NCBI GenBank assembly: GCA_964503085.1
Contig: CAZCYQ010000008.1
Location: 1 to 64,000 of the forward strand
Length of the DNA: 64,000 nucleotides
Reading direction: 5' to 3'
From: Bin80 sp964503085
GTDB taxonomy: Bacteria > Bacteroidota > Rhodothermia > Rhodothermales > Bin80
The notes below the pieces were generated by a model that was not told the origin of the DNA, did no database searches, and saw only the letters and a list, made by a program, of their open reading frames with translations. The position numbers and the translations under genes are program-made. Shown in pieces: positions 10,301-18,322 of this stretch; position 1 is the stretch's first letter, and each line of letters opens with the position of its first letter.

Positions 10301-11696
10301 TACTCGACAGGGAGGGATCCGAATAGTTGATGACGAAAACCGGCAGCTATTCTCATCGATCATTCCGTTTGGTGCTGAGGTACTTGTGCCGGAGGGAGCT
10401 ATGATAGAGAAGGAAGCGATCCTTGCCAGTTGGGATCCATACAACAGCGTAATCCTGTCCGAGGTATCCGGGTCGGTCGTGTTTTATGACATTATTGAAG
10501 GAACGACGTTGAGGGAGGAGTCAGACAAGCTTATTGGTCACAAGGAGAAGGTAGTTATTGAAACGCGTGAGCGCTCATTAACCCCGGCAATTCGCATATC
10601 TATGGCGAACGGCAAGCATCGGGAATATCCACTGCCCGTACGTGCCCGATTGCAGGTCAACGAAGGAGACATTGTGCAAGCCGGTCAGGTATTGGCAAAG
10701 ATTCCTCGACAGTCGGCAAGGACTCGTGACATTACGGGTGGTTTACCCCGTGTGACGGAACTCTTTGAGGCCCGGACTCCAACAGATGCAGCCATCGTGA
10801 GTGAGATTGATGGTCTGGTTAGCTTTGGCGGTAGAAAGCGCGGTGCACAGGAGGTTATTGTTACGAGCCGTGACGGGATTGATGTGCATACCTACCTTGT
10901 TTCTTTACAGAAGCATATCCTGGTACACGAAAATGATTTCGTTCGTGCCGGAGATGCACTTTCGGACGGTCAGATATCGCCGCGTGACATTCTTCGGATC
11001 AAGGGCGTACGAGCGGTCCAGGAGTACCTTGTGAATGAAATTCAGGAGGTCTATAGACTACAGGGCGTAGCGATCAACGATAAGCATATTGAGGTTATGG
11101 TGCGCCAGATGATGCAGAAAGTATACATCACTGATCCGGGGGATACTTCACTCTTGGAGGGGGAGGCTATAGCCCGGTTTCAGATTGAAGAACTCAATGA
11201 CGCCTTATATGATAAATTCGTCGTAACCGATGTTGGCGAATCTGATTTACGGATTGGCGCTCTGATTGACAGACGCCAGTTGCGTGAGGTGAATTCAGAA
11301 ATGAGACGGCGTGATTTACAAAGTGTTACGGTGCGTGAAGCGCAACTTGCAGTGGGTGAACCAATGCTTTTAGGCATCACGCGGGCAGCACTTGCCACTG
11401 ATTCATTTGTATCGGCTGCGTCATTCCAGGACACCACCAAAGTATTGACCGAAGCGGCGATCGGGGCCAAGGTGGATCCACTCTACGGACTCAAAGAAAA
11501 TGTCATTGTCGGTCACCTGATTCCTGCCGGCACGGGGCAACCGCGCTTCCGTGATATTGTGGTTGGATCCAAGTCGGAACTGGAAGAGCTGCAGGCTGCG
11601 ATCAACGCTGAACTTGGGCAGACAATTGCCGGAATCGGGGCATCACCAAGCGAGCCCCCGATAAAGAGGGCCAAACCGGTACTGGAGCTCGAGTAG
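7377..11696 (+). CDS. rpoC: DNA-directed RNA polymerase subunit beta-prime
   Basis: The 1439-residue beta-prime subunit has the N-terminal zinc ribbon (C66, C68, C81, C84), the catalytic NADFDGDQM motif at residues 472-480 whose three aspartates hold the active-site magnesium, the bridge-helix region with MADSGARGSKEQIRQLGGMRGLM (read in parts), and the second zinc site around CESKRGVCSLC (884-894). The trigger-loop/jaw region GEPGTQLTLRTFHVGGTAS is intact. Size is normal for Bacteroidota. It closes the rpo operon; a convergent gene ends 40 bases downstream, so no str operon follows here. Confidence 0.99.
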   Translation: MPYGNTPSQRKTFSSITINLASPEVILDRSHGEVLKPETINYRSFKPEKDGLFCEKIFGPVKDWECYCSKYKRIRYKGIICDRCGVEVTRKSVRRERMGHIALSVPVVHIWYFRTLPNKIGHLLNLRTKKLEKVIYYEEYVVVQAGCAAEHGIEDNQLLKEEDYYDVLYKIRDDNNRLSDDDPEKFIAMIGGEAIEFMLKRLRLEELSHELRFQIKTESSQQRKADAIKRLTVVEAFRDANRRMENHPDWMVLRVIPVIPPELRPLVPLEGGRFATSDLNDLYRRVIIRNNRLQRLIDIKAPEVILRNEKRMLQEAVDSLFDNSRKANAVRSDNNRALKSLSDMLKGKQGRFRQNLLGKRVDYSGRSVIVVGPELDLHQCGLPKEMAAELFKPFVIRKLIERGVVKTVKSAKKVVDKRTAEVWDILEKVIQGRPVMLNRAPTLHRLGFQAFQPVLTEGKAIQLHPLVCTAFNADFDGDQMAVHVPLGHAACMEAMILMLSSHNILSPAHGGPITVPTQDMVLGLYYLTKSRPGCKGEGMRFASLTEVRQAFDQKQVDLHTKIKVRLEAGEIIGTTVGRVLFNEVVPKGLPYINDVLTKKNLRRIIGQVLNATDFPQTARFLDEIKRAGFECATTAGLTFSLADIVVPDEKLSFIDAAKGKVATAHANYEEGYITDNERHNQVIDIWTRTNNRVSEVLFDTLKAHEEGFNAIYMMADSGARGSKEQIRQLGGMRGLMAKPQKSLVGSAGEIIEDPIVSNFKEGLSVLEYFISTHGARKGLADTALKTADAGYLTRRLVDVAQDVTITEFDCGTLRGIGITSLKDNEVVVEPLADRILGRVSLHDVRDPLTDELIVAANELIDESKAKHIAETSIEQVEIRSVLTCESKRGVCSLCYGCNLGTGRMVESGEAVGVIAAQSIGEPGTQLTLRTFHVGGTASRIEAESTIKSKFGGRVVYENLRTVSFEGTKGPMEIVLTRQGGIRIVDDENRQLFSSIIPFGAEVLVPEGAMIEKEAILASWDPYNSVILSEVSGSVVFYDIIEGTTLREESDKLIGHKEKVVIETRERSLTPAIRISMANGKHREYPLPVRARLQVNEGDIVQAGQVLAKIPRQSARTRDITGGLPRVTELFEARTPTDAAIVSEIDGLVSFGGRKRGAQEVIVTSRDGIDVHTYLVSLQKHILVHENDFVRAGDALSDGQISPRDILRIKGVRAVQEYLVNEIQEVYRLQGVAINDKHIEVMVRQMMQKVYITDPGDTSLLEGEAIARFQIEELNDALYDKFVVTDVGESDLRIGALIDRRQLREVNSEMRRRDLQSVTVREAQLAVGEPMLLGITRAALATDSFVSAASFQDTTKVLTEAAIGAKVDPLYGLKENVIVGHLIPAGTGQPRFRDIVVGSKSELEELQAAINAELGQTIAGIGASPSEPPIKRAKPVLELE

Positions 11697-11736
11697 CCGC
11701 GAACGTTAGTTTCAGCGCACTTGCGGCCTTCTGGTG

Positions 11737-13503
11737 TCAGATGGCTGCATGGCGATTCGAAGTGGACTTTCTCACCTCCAGGGTAATTATGTCTGTGCCG
11801 TGGTAACGTTCATGTTGGACGGAGGTGGTCAGGTGCTTAAGCATCCGGAGTGAGACTTCTCTCTCCAGGTCCGGCGCCGAAAAATCCGATCCCATAAGTG
11901 CAATCCGGTCCTGGAGATTCTCCTTTGAGTCCGCAGCAATAAATTCTAGGACAGCCTGCTCCGACTCTGCTTTGATCATCAGTTGTAGGAGTCCTTTTTC
12001 TTCAGCCGTTTCTGTTTGATTGCAAAGTATCAGCAATGCCTCTTCGGCAGCCCCCTCAACCTGTATGGTGAAGTCACTGGACCAGGAGTGGGCCTTGGAA
12101 AATTTTTGCACAAAGGAGTTTATCTCTGGAAGAGAATCGATTTCCAAGTCTACTACCATACGTTTCCGGGTCTTAAACGCGAACTCAGATACGAGGGTTA
12201 ACAGAATGGCAACCAAGCCACCCCCAACCATACCATTTTCGAATGTTCCTGCCGCAATACTGCTCACGAAATCTGGAAAAATTGCACCACTTTGAAGTCC
12301 TGAACCAATCCAGAATGATATCCCGCAGATTAGCCCATTTCGATAATCAATACCAGACTGTACTACGATTTTCATCCCCAGCATAAACAGCATAGCAATC
12401 AAAACCGTTATAAAGGCCCCGACAACGGGGGGAGGAATCGCAAGAACGAGCGCTAGGAATTTTGGGATAAGGGCCAGAAATATAAATATGATTCCGAGCG
12501 CAACACCGACAACTCTTGATGCCACGCCGGTAAGCTCAACCATAGAAACCGAACTAGAGTAGGTCGTATTAGGGATAGTTCCAACCAGTCCAGAGAGCAG
12601 GTTGCCCACGCCATCTGCCGAGAGTGCCCCCTGAACTGTACGATGATCAGATGCGCGAGGAGTCCGCCAGGAGATTTGTTGAATAGCAATCGAATCCCCA
12701 ACGGTCTCAATGGCTCCAATCATGGTAACGAAGATAAAGGCGGGCAAGAGAGCCCAGAAAGTGGACCCAAATGATAGATCTATGCCTGGCCAACCCGTAG
12801 TTGGAAAGCCAATCCACTCGGCGTCGGCTACAGACTGTGTATCATACATACCAAAAAACAAGGCAACGATAGTTCCAGCAGCTACGCCGATCATCGGTGC
12901 CCATAGACGGATTATTCCCCGCGCTTTCATGGCTAACAGCAGCGTAATCACTAGTACGGTTCCCGCACTCAGCGCAAATCCTGTTGGATCCGCTCCTGAG
13001 CCAGGTATCGGTTCCAACATATCAAACAGGATGGGCATTACCGTTACTGCTATGAGCATAATCACCGTGCCTGTGACTGTAGGAGTAAGTACACGTCTGA
13101 ATCGGGCAAGCTTAGCAGCAAAAAGGAGCTGCATGAGTGCCGACACGATGATTAAGGTTGCCATGGTAGCAGGACCACCCTTGACGAGTGCCCCGATACA
13201 AACTCCTATAAAAGCACCAGAGGTGCCCATAAGCAGGATATATCCGGCGCCAACCCTGAATTTTCCCAAGGCCTGAAGGATGGTGGAAATACCGCAGACA
13301 ACTACGGCGGCAAAGACAGCCCAGGCCAGATACTCATTAGCCCCTTCCCCCAGACCTGCTGAACGGATAATTATGGCTGGCGTGAGTACAACGCCCCCGA
13401 TACTGAGAAGCGCTAATTGTAATCCCATGCCGATAGTCAGAGGCAGGGGTGGCTTTTCGCTGGGGTCGAATCGAATATCGGTATTGGTAGAAACGTTGGC
13501 CAT
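11737..13503 (-). CDS. NCS2-family nucleobase permease fused to an RsbW-like ATPase-fold domain
   Basis: The first ~445 of 588 residues form a multi-helix permease of the NCS2 (uracil/xanthine) family. It has the glutamate of GAIETVGDS (E266) and the substrate-site segment TIPNTTYSSSVSMVE, so proton-coupled purine or pyrimidine uptake is likely. The exact base is not predictable. Residues about 450-582 are soluble and cytosolic and resemble the anti-sigma kinase (HATPase_c_2) fold. The best match is the end, SLRMLKHLTTSVQHERYHGTDIITLEV, which reads like the last helix and strand of RsbW-type proteins. The ATP-binding N-box is only partly recognisable (AAEEALLILCNQTE). No STAS or phosphatase partner is in the window. 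Convergent to rpoC; the next reverse gene upstream starts its stop 30 bases away. Confidence 0.85.
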   Translation of the reverse strand: MANVSTNTDIRFDPSEKPPLPLTIGMGLQLALLSIGGVVLTPAIIIRSAGLGEGANEYLAWAVFAAVVVCGISTILQALGKFRVGAGYILLMGTSGAFIGVCIGALVKGGPATMATLIIVSALMQLLFAAKLARFRRVLTPTVTGTVIMLIAVTVMPILFDMLEPIPGSGADPTGFALSAGTVLVITLLLAMKARGIIRLWAPMIGVAAGTIVALFFGMYDTQSVADAEWIGFPTTGWPGIDLSFGSTFWALLPAFIFVTMIGAIETVGDSIAIQQISWRTPRASDHRTVQGALSADGVGNLLSGLVGTIPNTTYSSSVSMVELTGVASRVVGVALGIIFIFLALIPKFLALVLAIPPPVVGAFITVLIAMLFMLGMKIVVQSGIDYRNGLICGISFWIGSGLQSGAIFPDFVSSIAAGTFENGMVGGGLVAILLTLVSEFAFKTRKRMVVDLEIDSLPEINSFVQKFSKAHSWSSDFTIQVEGAAEEALLILCNQTETAEEKGLLQLMIKAESEQAVLEFIAADSKENLQDRIALMGSDFSAPDLEREVSLRMLKHLTTSVQHERYHGTDIITLEVRKSTSNRHAAI

Positions 13504-13533
13504 TTTTGAAAGCGTGCTGTCGGCGACGCTGGG

Positions 13534-15831
13534 CTAATTCAAGTTTTCAAATTTCTTGTTAACAATTGGGTAATGGTGCCACCCTTTAAAGTCAAAATGC
13601 CACCATTCAGCTTCATAAACAGTGAATCCCGCTTCCTCCATTACATCGCGGAGGAGTTCTCGATGGTAGCGGGCCTCACTGCTACCACCGGGATAATCAG
13701 AGTATGCACGAGGAGTGAATTCATCGTATCCGCTGACGCTGGCTGCAATCTCTCCCGAAGATAAGTAATAGAGCCCAATGTCTACAGCACAGCCGCGGTT
13801 GTGGCGTGATCCACTTGCAGGGTTAGCTACAAAATGTCGCAAGTTGTCGGGGGTGGCATCGTAGAACATTTTGGTAACATACCACGGACGATATCCATCG
13901 TAGACGACCAGACCATAGCCGAGTTCTTTCAGGGACTGATGGGCCGACAGCAATGCCTCTGCTGCAGGACGCTGCAGGAATGCCCGCGCCTGTGTATAGA
14001 AGACCTCATCCATGAAATTATCACGCGTTGCGTAGCGTATATCCAGTTTGATTGTTTCATCAAGTGAGGTCAGATCAACTAAATCTACATCTCTAAACAC
14101 CCCTTCTTCATTTGGAGGAGCTGCTGCCATCGCTCTGCGGCGCAGGGAGTCAATAGGCGCGCGAGGTATAATCTTGAAAACCGCACCTTCCTCTGGTTCA
14201 ATATTTCGACGTTTGAATACAACGCCTTCAAGGTTCGCCTCAACGGCACGACCGTTGTCGTCACGAACAAATTTGATGGTTTCTTCCGCATACAGGCTGT
14301 TGTAGGGAAAGCGGTAGAGATCATCGGCTATTTTTTCCAATGGATATTCAAAGAACCATTCAATAAGGGCGTGTAGTTGACCATTGGACTCATGGATGTA
14401 TAAGACATTGTGATCCCATCCATATTCCCCAATCAATCCTTGTTGTTCGATTGTTGGAGGGGCCGGGCGATGCACTGGACGACGGCCAAAACGCCCGTCA
14501 ATAGATATCAGTGTATCATTCGATATACTGAAGTAATCTCCATATCCCAGTCTTCCGTCTGTCACAAATACGCTGTCCTCCTCTCTCACAGCCACTCTTA
14601 CGGGTTCCTTCTCTATCCAGAGTTTTCCATTTCGCTCGCTAAGTATGATATTCTCATCATACGTACCATCAACCGCCCTTGCCGTCATGGAATCCACGAC
14701 TGAATAGATAGGTCTGGTTGGTAAGGGGCTGCCATGTTTTGATGCTAGGACAAGATCTAATGCGTATGCTGCAATGCGATCAACCACTGAATTGACAGCA
14801 TCAAGGTTCGCGACAACTGCAACCCCTATTTCCTGATCGGGCAAGGCATAAACACGTGTGCTGTATCCATAGATCATACCTGCGTGCCCGATGCGCAATA
14901 AACCATTGTGGTCAGATACATGAAATCCTATTCCAAATCCGCTTGAATTGTCTGAGAACTGCACGGTCCACATTTCCCGAAGTGACCTGGCACTGAGGAG
15001 GTCAGGACGCTCATCACGCCCAATGGCGAACAGTGTATGAATGAATGTTCCCAAGTCCTCCGTGGTGGTATACAGGTTTCCTGCCGGTCCAATACCGAGT
15101 TCAAATACAGGTGCTTCGGTGAGTTCGGAAGTATCGTAGCGCCACATGTAGCCCGTTCCCAGATTACTTCGTAGATCTTCGCGTGGCGCGAAGCTGGTAT
15201 ATTTGAGCCCCATCGGATCAATCAACTGAGTCTGAACAAATTCACTGAAGGGCATGCCTGCGGCCTGACTCGCTATGTAGCCTGCCAAACTAACGGCAGC
15301 ATTGGAGTACTTAGTTCGTTTTCTAGGCTCGCTAATCAGCCGTGTATTGTTCAGGCTTTCGACGGTTTTGGACAGTGTAGGCGATGTGTCGTCGAAATAA
15401 TGTCCTTCAGGAGGTTCACGAACCAGCCCGGACCTGTGGCTGAGCAGTTGCCGGAGTGTAATAGGGATGTCATATGGCTTATCCGGGGCAAAACCGGGTA
15501 CCCAGGAAGTAATGGGTTCGTCAAGACTTAAGAGACTGTCTTCGACCATCTGCATCACTGCGAGTGCGGTGAAAAGTTTGGATACTGAGGCTACACGATA
15601 TACAGTTTGAGAGGTAGTTGGTATTCCTGGTGCAGCCTCACCATAACCTTTTGTCCAGGCAACCTGGTCCCCGTCTACTATCGTGATAGAGAGGGCAGGG
15701 ATCTCCTTTGCAGTTAGTTCAGAGGAGATGAACGTATCTATGCGAGCTTCCCATGAAGGTGATGGTTGATCGGAGCAGGCAACCAGCAGGCATAGTCCGA
15801 GTGCAATTGAGTACCGCATTGGGAATGTCAA
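13534..15831 (-). CDS. Lipoprotein: beta-lactamase-fold serine hydrolase fused to VanX-like D-Ala-D-Ala dipeptidase
   Basis: The 765-residue protein starts with a lipoprotein signal ending LLVAC (C19). Residues about 25-390 are a class C beta-lactamase/DD-peptidase-fold hydrolase with S82-V-S-K85, Y175-S-N177 and a later HAG motif. A middle beta-rich part (about 400-570) is probably the small C-terminal domain found on such hydrolases. Residues 578-765 form an M15D dipeptidase like VanX/DdpX: substrate arginine R648 in DGYRPW, zinc ligands H677 and D684 in SRHNRGCAVD, catalytic E742 and ligand H745 in EWWH. All catalytic residues of both halves are present. A role in cutting D-Ala-containing peptides at the cell surface is inferred. 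VanX enzymes give vancomycin resistance only with VanH/VanA partners, which are absent here. Confidence 0.88.
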   Translation of the reverse strand: MTFPMRYSIALGLCLLVACSDQPSPSWEARIDTFISSELTAKEIPALSITIVDGDQVAWTKGYGEAAPGIPTTSQTVYRVASVSKLFTALAVMQMVEDSLLSLDEPITSWVPGFAPDKPYDIPITLRQLLSHRSGLVREPPEGHYFDDTSPTLSKTVESLNNTRLISEPRKRTKYSNAAVSLAGYIASQAAGMPFSEFVQTQLIDPMGLKYTSFAPREDLRSNLGTGYMWRYDTSELTEAPVFELGIGPAGNLYTTTEDLGTFIHTLFAIGRDERPDLLSARSLREMWTVQFSDNSSGFGIGFHVSDHNGLLRIGHAGMIYGYSTRVYALPDQEIGVAVVANLDAVNSVVDRIAAYALDLVLASKHGSPLPTRPIYSVVDSMTARAVDGTYDENIILSERNGKLWIEKEPVRVAVREEDSVFVTDGRLGYGDYFSISNDTLISIDGRFGRRPVHRPAPPTIEQQGLIGEYGWDHNVLYIHESNGQLHALIEWFFEYPLEKIADDLYRFPYNSLYAEETIKFVRDDNGRAVEANLEGVVFKRRNIEPEEGAVFKIIPRAPIDSLRRRAMAAAPPNEEGVFRDVDLVDLTSLDETIKLDIRYATRDNFMDEVFYTQARAFLQRPAAEALLSAHQSLKELGYGLVVYDGYRPWYVTKMFYDATPDNLRHFVANPASGSRHNRGCAVDIGLYYLSSGEIAASVSGYDEFTPRAYSDYPGGSSEARYHRELLRDVMEEAGFTVYEAEWWHFDFKGWHHYPIVNKKFENLN

Positions 15832-16420
15832 GTAGCCGGCGGAAATTTAGGGAAAAGTTCAGATCGTTCTTGGAGTAAGTTAATGTTCAATGAGATATGG
15901 AAATAGTTTAATCTCATGAGGGGGATTTGCAACTATAATCCATTAGATAATGATGTCATTTGAACACTTGCGCATACCACACACCGGCAGTGGCAGATAT
16001 TCCCCGGGTGCAATGCCCTGAGCATGGGGTGAAGACGATATCAGTTCCGTGAGTGGCTCTGAAAGTGCGTCTTACCACAGAGTTTAAGGCTCCGGTATCT
16101 GATCGCACAGGAATATATTTGTGTGCGGTTAACAGTATCAGGGAGCGTGTGCTGGAGCAGGACAAATACGTGGCGAGGGATGTTCGGGTTATTGTCTCCT
16201 CGGACCCATAAAAGAGAATCAGTTATTAATCTGTGATCGGGTTACAGGTTTTGTTGTAATTCCCATAAAATGAGTTCGTAAGCACCGTTGTAGCAAGGAA
16301 AATGGTAATCCTTGGCTACATGGGATCGATTTGACTTGAGCTAAATTGTGGGTGTATGGACTTGTATATTCGTTGTATTCGTAAAGCGAAGTAGCCCGAT
16401 TTCTTGGCGCATTTGATTTA
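15832..16420. other. Non-coding stretch between divergent genes
   Basis: This 589-base gap separates the reverse lipoprotein gene from the forward MOSC gene, so both promoters should lie in it. The middle holds an ISL3-type transposase relic (15954-16211). Before the MOSC gene there is a TTGACT with a TGTATG 16 bases later, a possible but weak sigma-70-type promoter. Nothing else is recognisable. Confidence 0.6.
15954..16211 (+). pseudogene. ISL3-family transposase relic
   Basis: Reading forward from 15954 gives CHLNTCAYHTPAVADIPRVQ followed by CPEHGVKTISVP. This matches the N-terminal zinc-finger area of ISL3-family transposases, where the usual text is like RHLN-C-x-H-x-x-x-A-x-(V/I)-PRV-x-CPEHGVK-x-x-x-VPWA. 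The tryptophan after VP is replaced by a TGA stop at 16050-16052. The frame continues with ALKVRLTTEFKAPV, still weakly like the family (SRFTxLFEAxV), then loses likeness before a TAA at 16209. No start, catalytic core or terminal inverted repeats remain. It is a decayed fragment, not an active element. Confidence 0.72.
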
Positions 16421-17224
16421 ATGGTTCTGCGAAGCTTGCACATATATCCGATCAAATCAACGCATCGCGTTGCCCAGATCCACTCCACGGTAAATCCTTG
16501 GGGGATTGCCGGAGACAGGCGTTGGATGATTGTTGATGAGCACGCACGTTTCCTTACTCAGCGTGAATTGCCACGTATGGCATTGATTCAGGCGGTGCCT
16601 TTTGATGATGGCAGTTTACTTCTGACGGCAAGTGGTCATCAATATCAAACAGTTTCTCTTCCCGAAGAAATGGCAAGCACCATAGAAGTATTGGTGTGGA
16701 AAGATTTAGTACCCGCTCGGAAGGCGCCCGAGGAAGTAAGTACCTGGCTCACTTCCTTTTTGGGCCGCCGTGTTAATCTGGTTTACATGTATGACACCAG
16801 CCTGAGGCAGACGGATACCATGTACACCAAACCGGGGACTACAGTCTCCTTTGCCGATGGATATCCACTGCTTTGTACGACAGAAGCTTCGCTTGCCATG
16901 CTGAACGAGAAGCTGCAGGCCCCCATTCCGATGGAACGGTTTCGCCCCAACGTAGTGGTATCCGGCGGTGCTCCGTTTGAGGAGGACACCTGGCGGCGAC
17001 TCCGAATAGGGGAAGTTGCATTTGCTGTTGTTAAACCGTGTACCCGATGCATTATTACAACGGTGGATCAGGAAACAGCTTCTCGGGGAAAAGAGCCTTT
17101 ACGTACGCTGAATAGTTTTCGGAAAAGGGATGGAAATATTCACTTTGGAGAGAACCTTGTGCCGGAAAATACCGGTGTCATACATCTAGGCGACACCGTA
17201 GAGGTTTTAGAATTCGATTCTTAG
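16421..17224 (+). CDS. MOSC domain protein (YcbX-like)
   Basis: The 267-residue protein has an N-terminal MOSC beta-barrel (residues 1-110, with YPIKS near the start and GIAGDRRWMIVD) and a C-terminal MOSC domain (about 130-265, with ERFRPNVVVSGGAPFEED and the cysteine pair C207/C210 in KPCTRC). This is the layout of YcbX and the mitochondrial mARC proteins, molybdenum-cofactor enzymes that reduce N-hydroxylated compounds. YcbX-type ferredoxin domains are missing, so an outside electron donor would be needed. It stands alone; msrP, another molybdoenzyme gene, lies 1.1 kb downstream on the other strand. Confidence 0.88.
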   Translation: MVLRSLHIYPIKSTHRVAQIHSTVNPWGIAGDRRWMIVDEHARFLTQRELPRMALIQAVPFDDGSLLLTASGHQYQTVSLPEEMASTIEVLVWKDLVPARKAPEEVSTWLTSFLGRRVNLVYMYDTSLRQTDTMYTKPGTTVSFADGYPLLCTTEASLAMLNEKLQAPIPMERFRPNVVVSGGAPFEEDTWRRLRIGEVAFAVVKPCTRCIITTVDQETASRGKEPLRTLNSFRKRDGNIHFGENLVPENTGVIHLGDTVEVLEFDS

Positions 17225-17356
17225 TCTCGAATGATAGACATGACATTGGCGTGATGAGTTCTTTGCTTCGGTGTAATTCTTACTCGGGGCTCGTTATTTT
17301 TGTGACCGGGTTCAGACGATTCCACAGTGCGTGCAAAGATTCATCATGCGAGTAAA

Positions 17357-17857
17357 ATGAGGCTGCATGTTCTTGTCCTGAATCACGACTACAGTGCGCT
17401 TACGGTCTGTACGGCACGCCGCGCGGTTGTGCTCATGCATTTAGATAAGGCAGATCTCGTAGAATGTATTCCCGGGCGGTTTTTTCGATCCCCCTCAACC
17501 AAATTTCCCTATCCAAGCATTGTACGACTAAGGGGCTATGTGCGAGTCCCGTACAGAAACATCATGTTGTCAAGAAAGAATATACTTCGTCGGGATAGGT
17601 ACAGGTGCCAGTATTGCAATTGCAGGGAGTCATTGACAGTTGACCACGTACTGCCAAAGTCACGGGGAGGAAAGGACCACTGGACAAATTTGGTCGCCGC
17701 CTGCATTGACTGTAACAATAGAAAAGGCAACCGCACACCTGAAGAGGCCAGGATGCCGCTTCGGCGTAAACCGTTCAGACCGAGCCACGTAATGTTTATT
17801 CGTGATTATGTTGGTGCAGTTGAAGAGACATGGAAGCCATATCTATTTCTGACCTAG
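17357..17857 (+). CDS. HNH endonuclease
   Basis: A 166-residue protein from the ATG at 17357 (MRLHVLVLNHDYSAL); a GTG at 17327 would add 10 residues that look unconserved. The HNH module is at residues about 80-125: a zinc-binding C84-x2-C87, the D96-H97 of LTVDHVLPKSRGG, then C116-x2-C119-N-N-R-K. The N-terminal part beginning with LVLNxDYxAL is typical of a widespread chromosomal HNH family in Bacteroidota and Cyanobacteria whose role is unknown. It is not inside an intron or restriction cluster. Downstream neighbour starts 15 bases later. Confidence 0.9.
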   Translation: MRLHVLVLNHDYSALTVCTARRAVVLMHLDKADLVECIPGRFFRSPSTKFPYPSIVRLRGYVRVPYRNIMLSRKNILRRDRYRCQYCNCRESLTVDHVLPKSRGGKDHWTNLVAACIDCNNRKGNRTPEEARMPLRRKPFRPSHVMFIRDYVGAVEETWKPYLFLT

Positions 17858-17872
17858 GGTAGCACTTTCTCA

Positions 17873-18319
17873 ATGGTGAAGCTCATTGCAAGACTGTTCT
17901 GGGCAATACCCGTAGTGTTGACTGGCCTCGCTGCTAACCAGGGGGTTGTAGCCTGGCAACTGAAAACAACATTCGAGAATGGTATTTCTGCAGTAGCTGA
18001 GGTAGGAGGATTTGATACGACTAACCGCGCAGATGTCACCTACGGGTACATTGACCTTAGTGTAACCTTGCCGGATGGTCAAATTATTCGCCGTGAAAAG
18101 ATGTCTCTCCCACAGACACTGTGGTCTCGTGTAAAGGACCAGGATTCGCTCCAAGTTCATGTACGGCCCGGTAAGTCACAGGAAATCGTGATTGACCGCC
18201 TGATGCCAGCCCACTGGTTAATCGCAGCTTCCCAGATGGGAATCAGTTTTCTGGGGGCTGTTCTGTCTGCCGTGTTGGCTTATTTTTGGAACAGGTCATT
18301 TTCGCGTCAGCACCACTAA
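17873..18319 (+). CDS. DUF3592-like membrane protein
   Basis: A 148-residue protein with a membrane helix at about residues 5-27, a beta-rich soluble domain (about 35-105) and a second helix at about 112-138. The middle contains an alternation of strands, then VTLPDGQIIRREKMSLP, then a strand with HVRPGKSQEIVIDR. This resembles DUF3592-type proteins of unknown role, in which a small beta domain sits between two helices. Resemblance is by layout and a few positions only. It follows the HNH gene by 15 bases, and its 3-prime end nearly touches that of msrP on the other strand. Confidence 0.6.
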   Translation: MVKLIARLFWAIPVVLTGLAANQGVVAWQLKTTFENGISAVAEVGGFDTTNRADVTYGYIDLSVTLPDGQIIRREKMSLPQTLWSRVKDQDSLQVHVRPGKSQEIVIDRLMPAHWLIAASQMGISFLGAVLSAVLAYFWNRSFSRQHH

Positions 18320-18322
18320 AAA

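Noticed and set aside
11697..11736. GCCGC/GCGGC pair between rpoC and the permease gene
   Set aside because: The loop is about 22 bases and there is no T-run; a bidirectional terminator is plausible by position but not supported.
12710..13276. Forward 188-codon open frame
   Set aside because: It is antisense to the permease membrane helices; the sequence shows no domain and the permease is certain.
15956..16165. Reverse 69-codon open frame in the gap after the dipeptidase gene
   Set aside because: It is the antisense of the ISL3-like relic, which explains the region better; its own translation has no family likeness.
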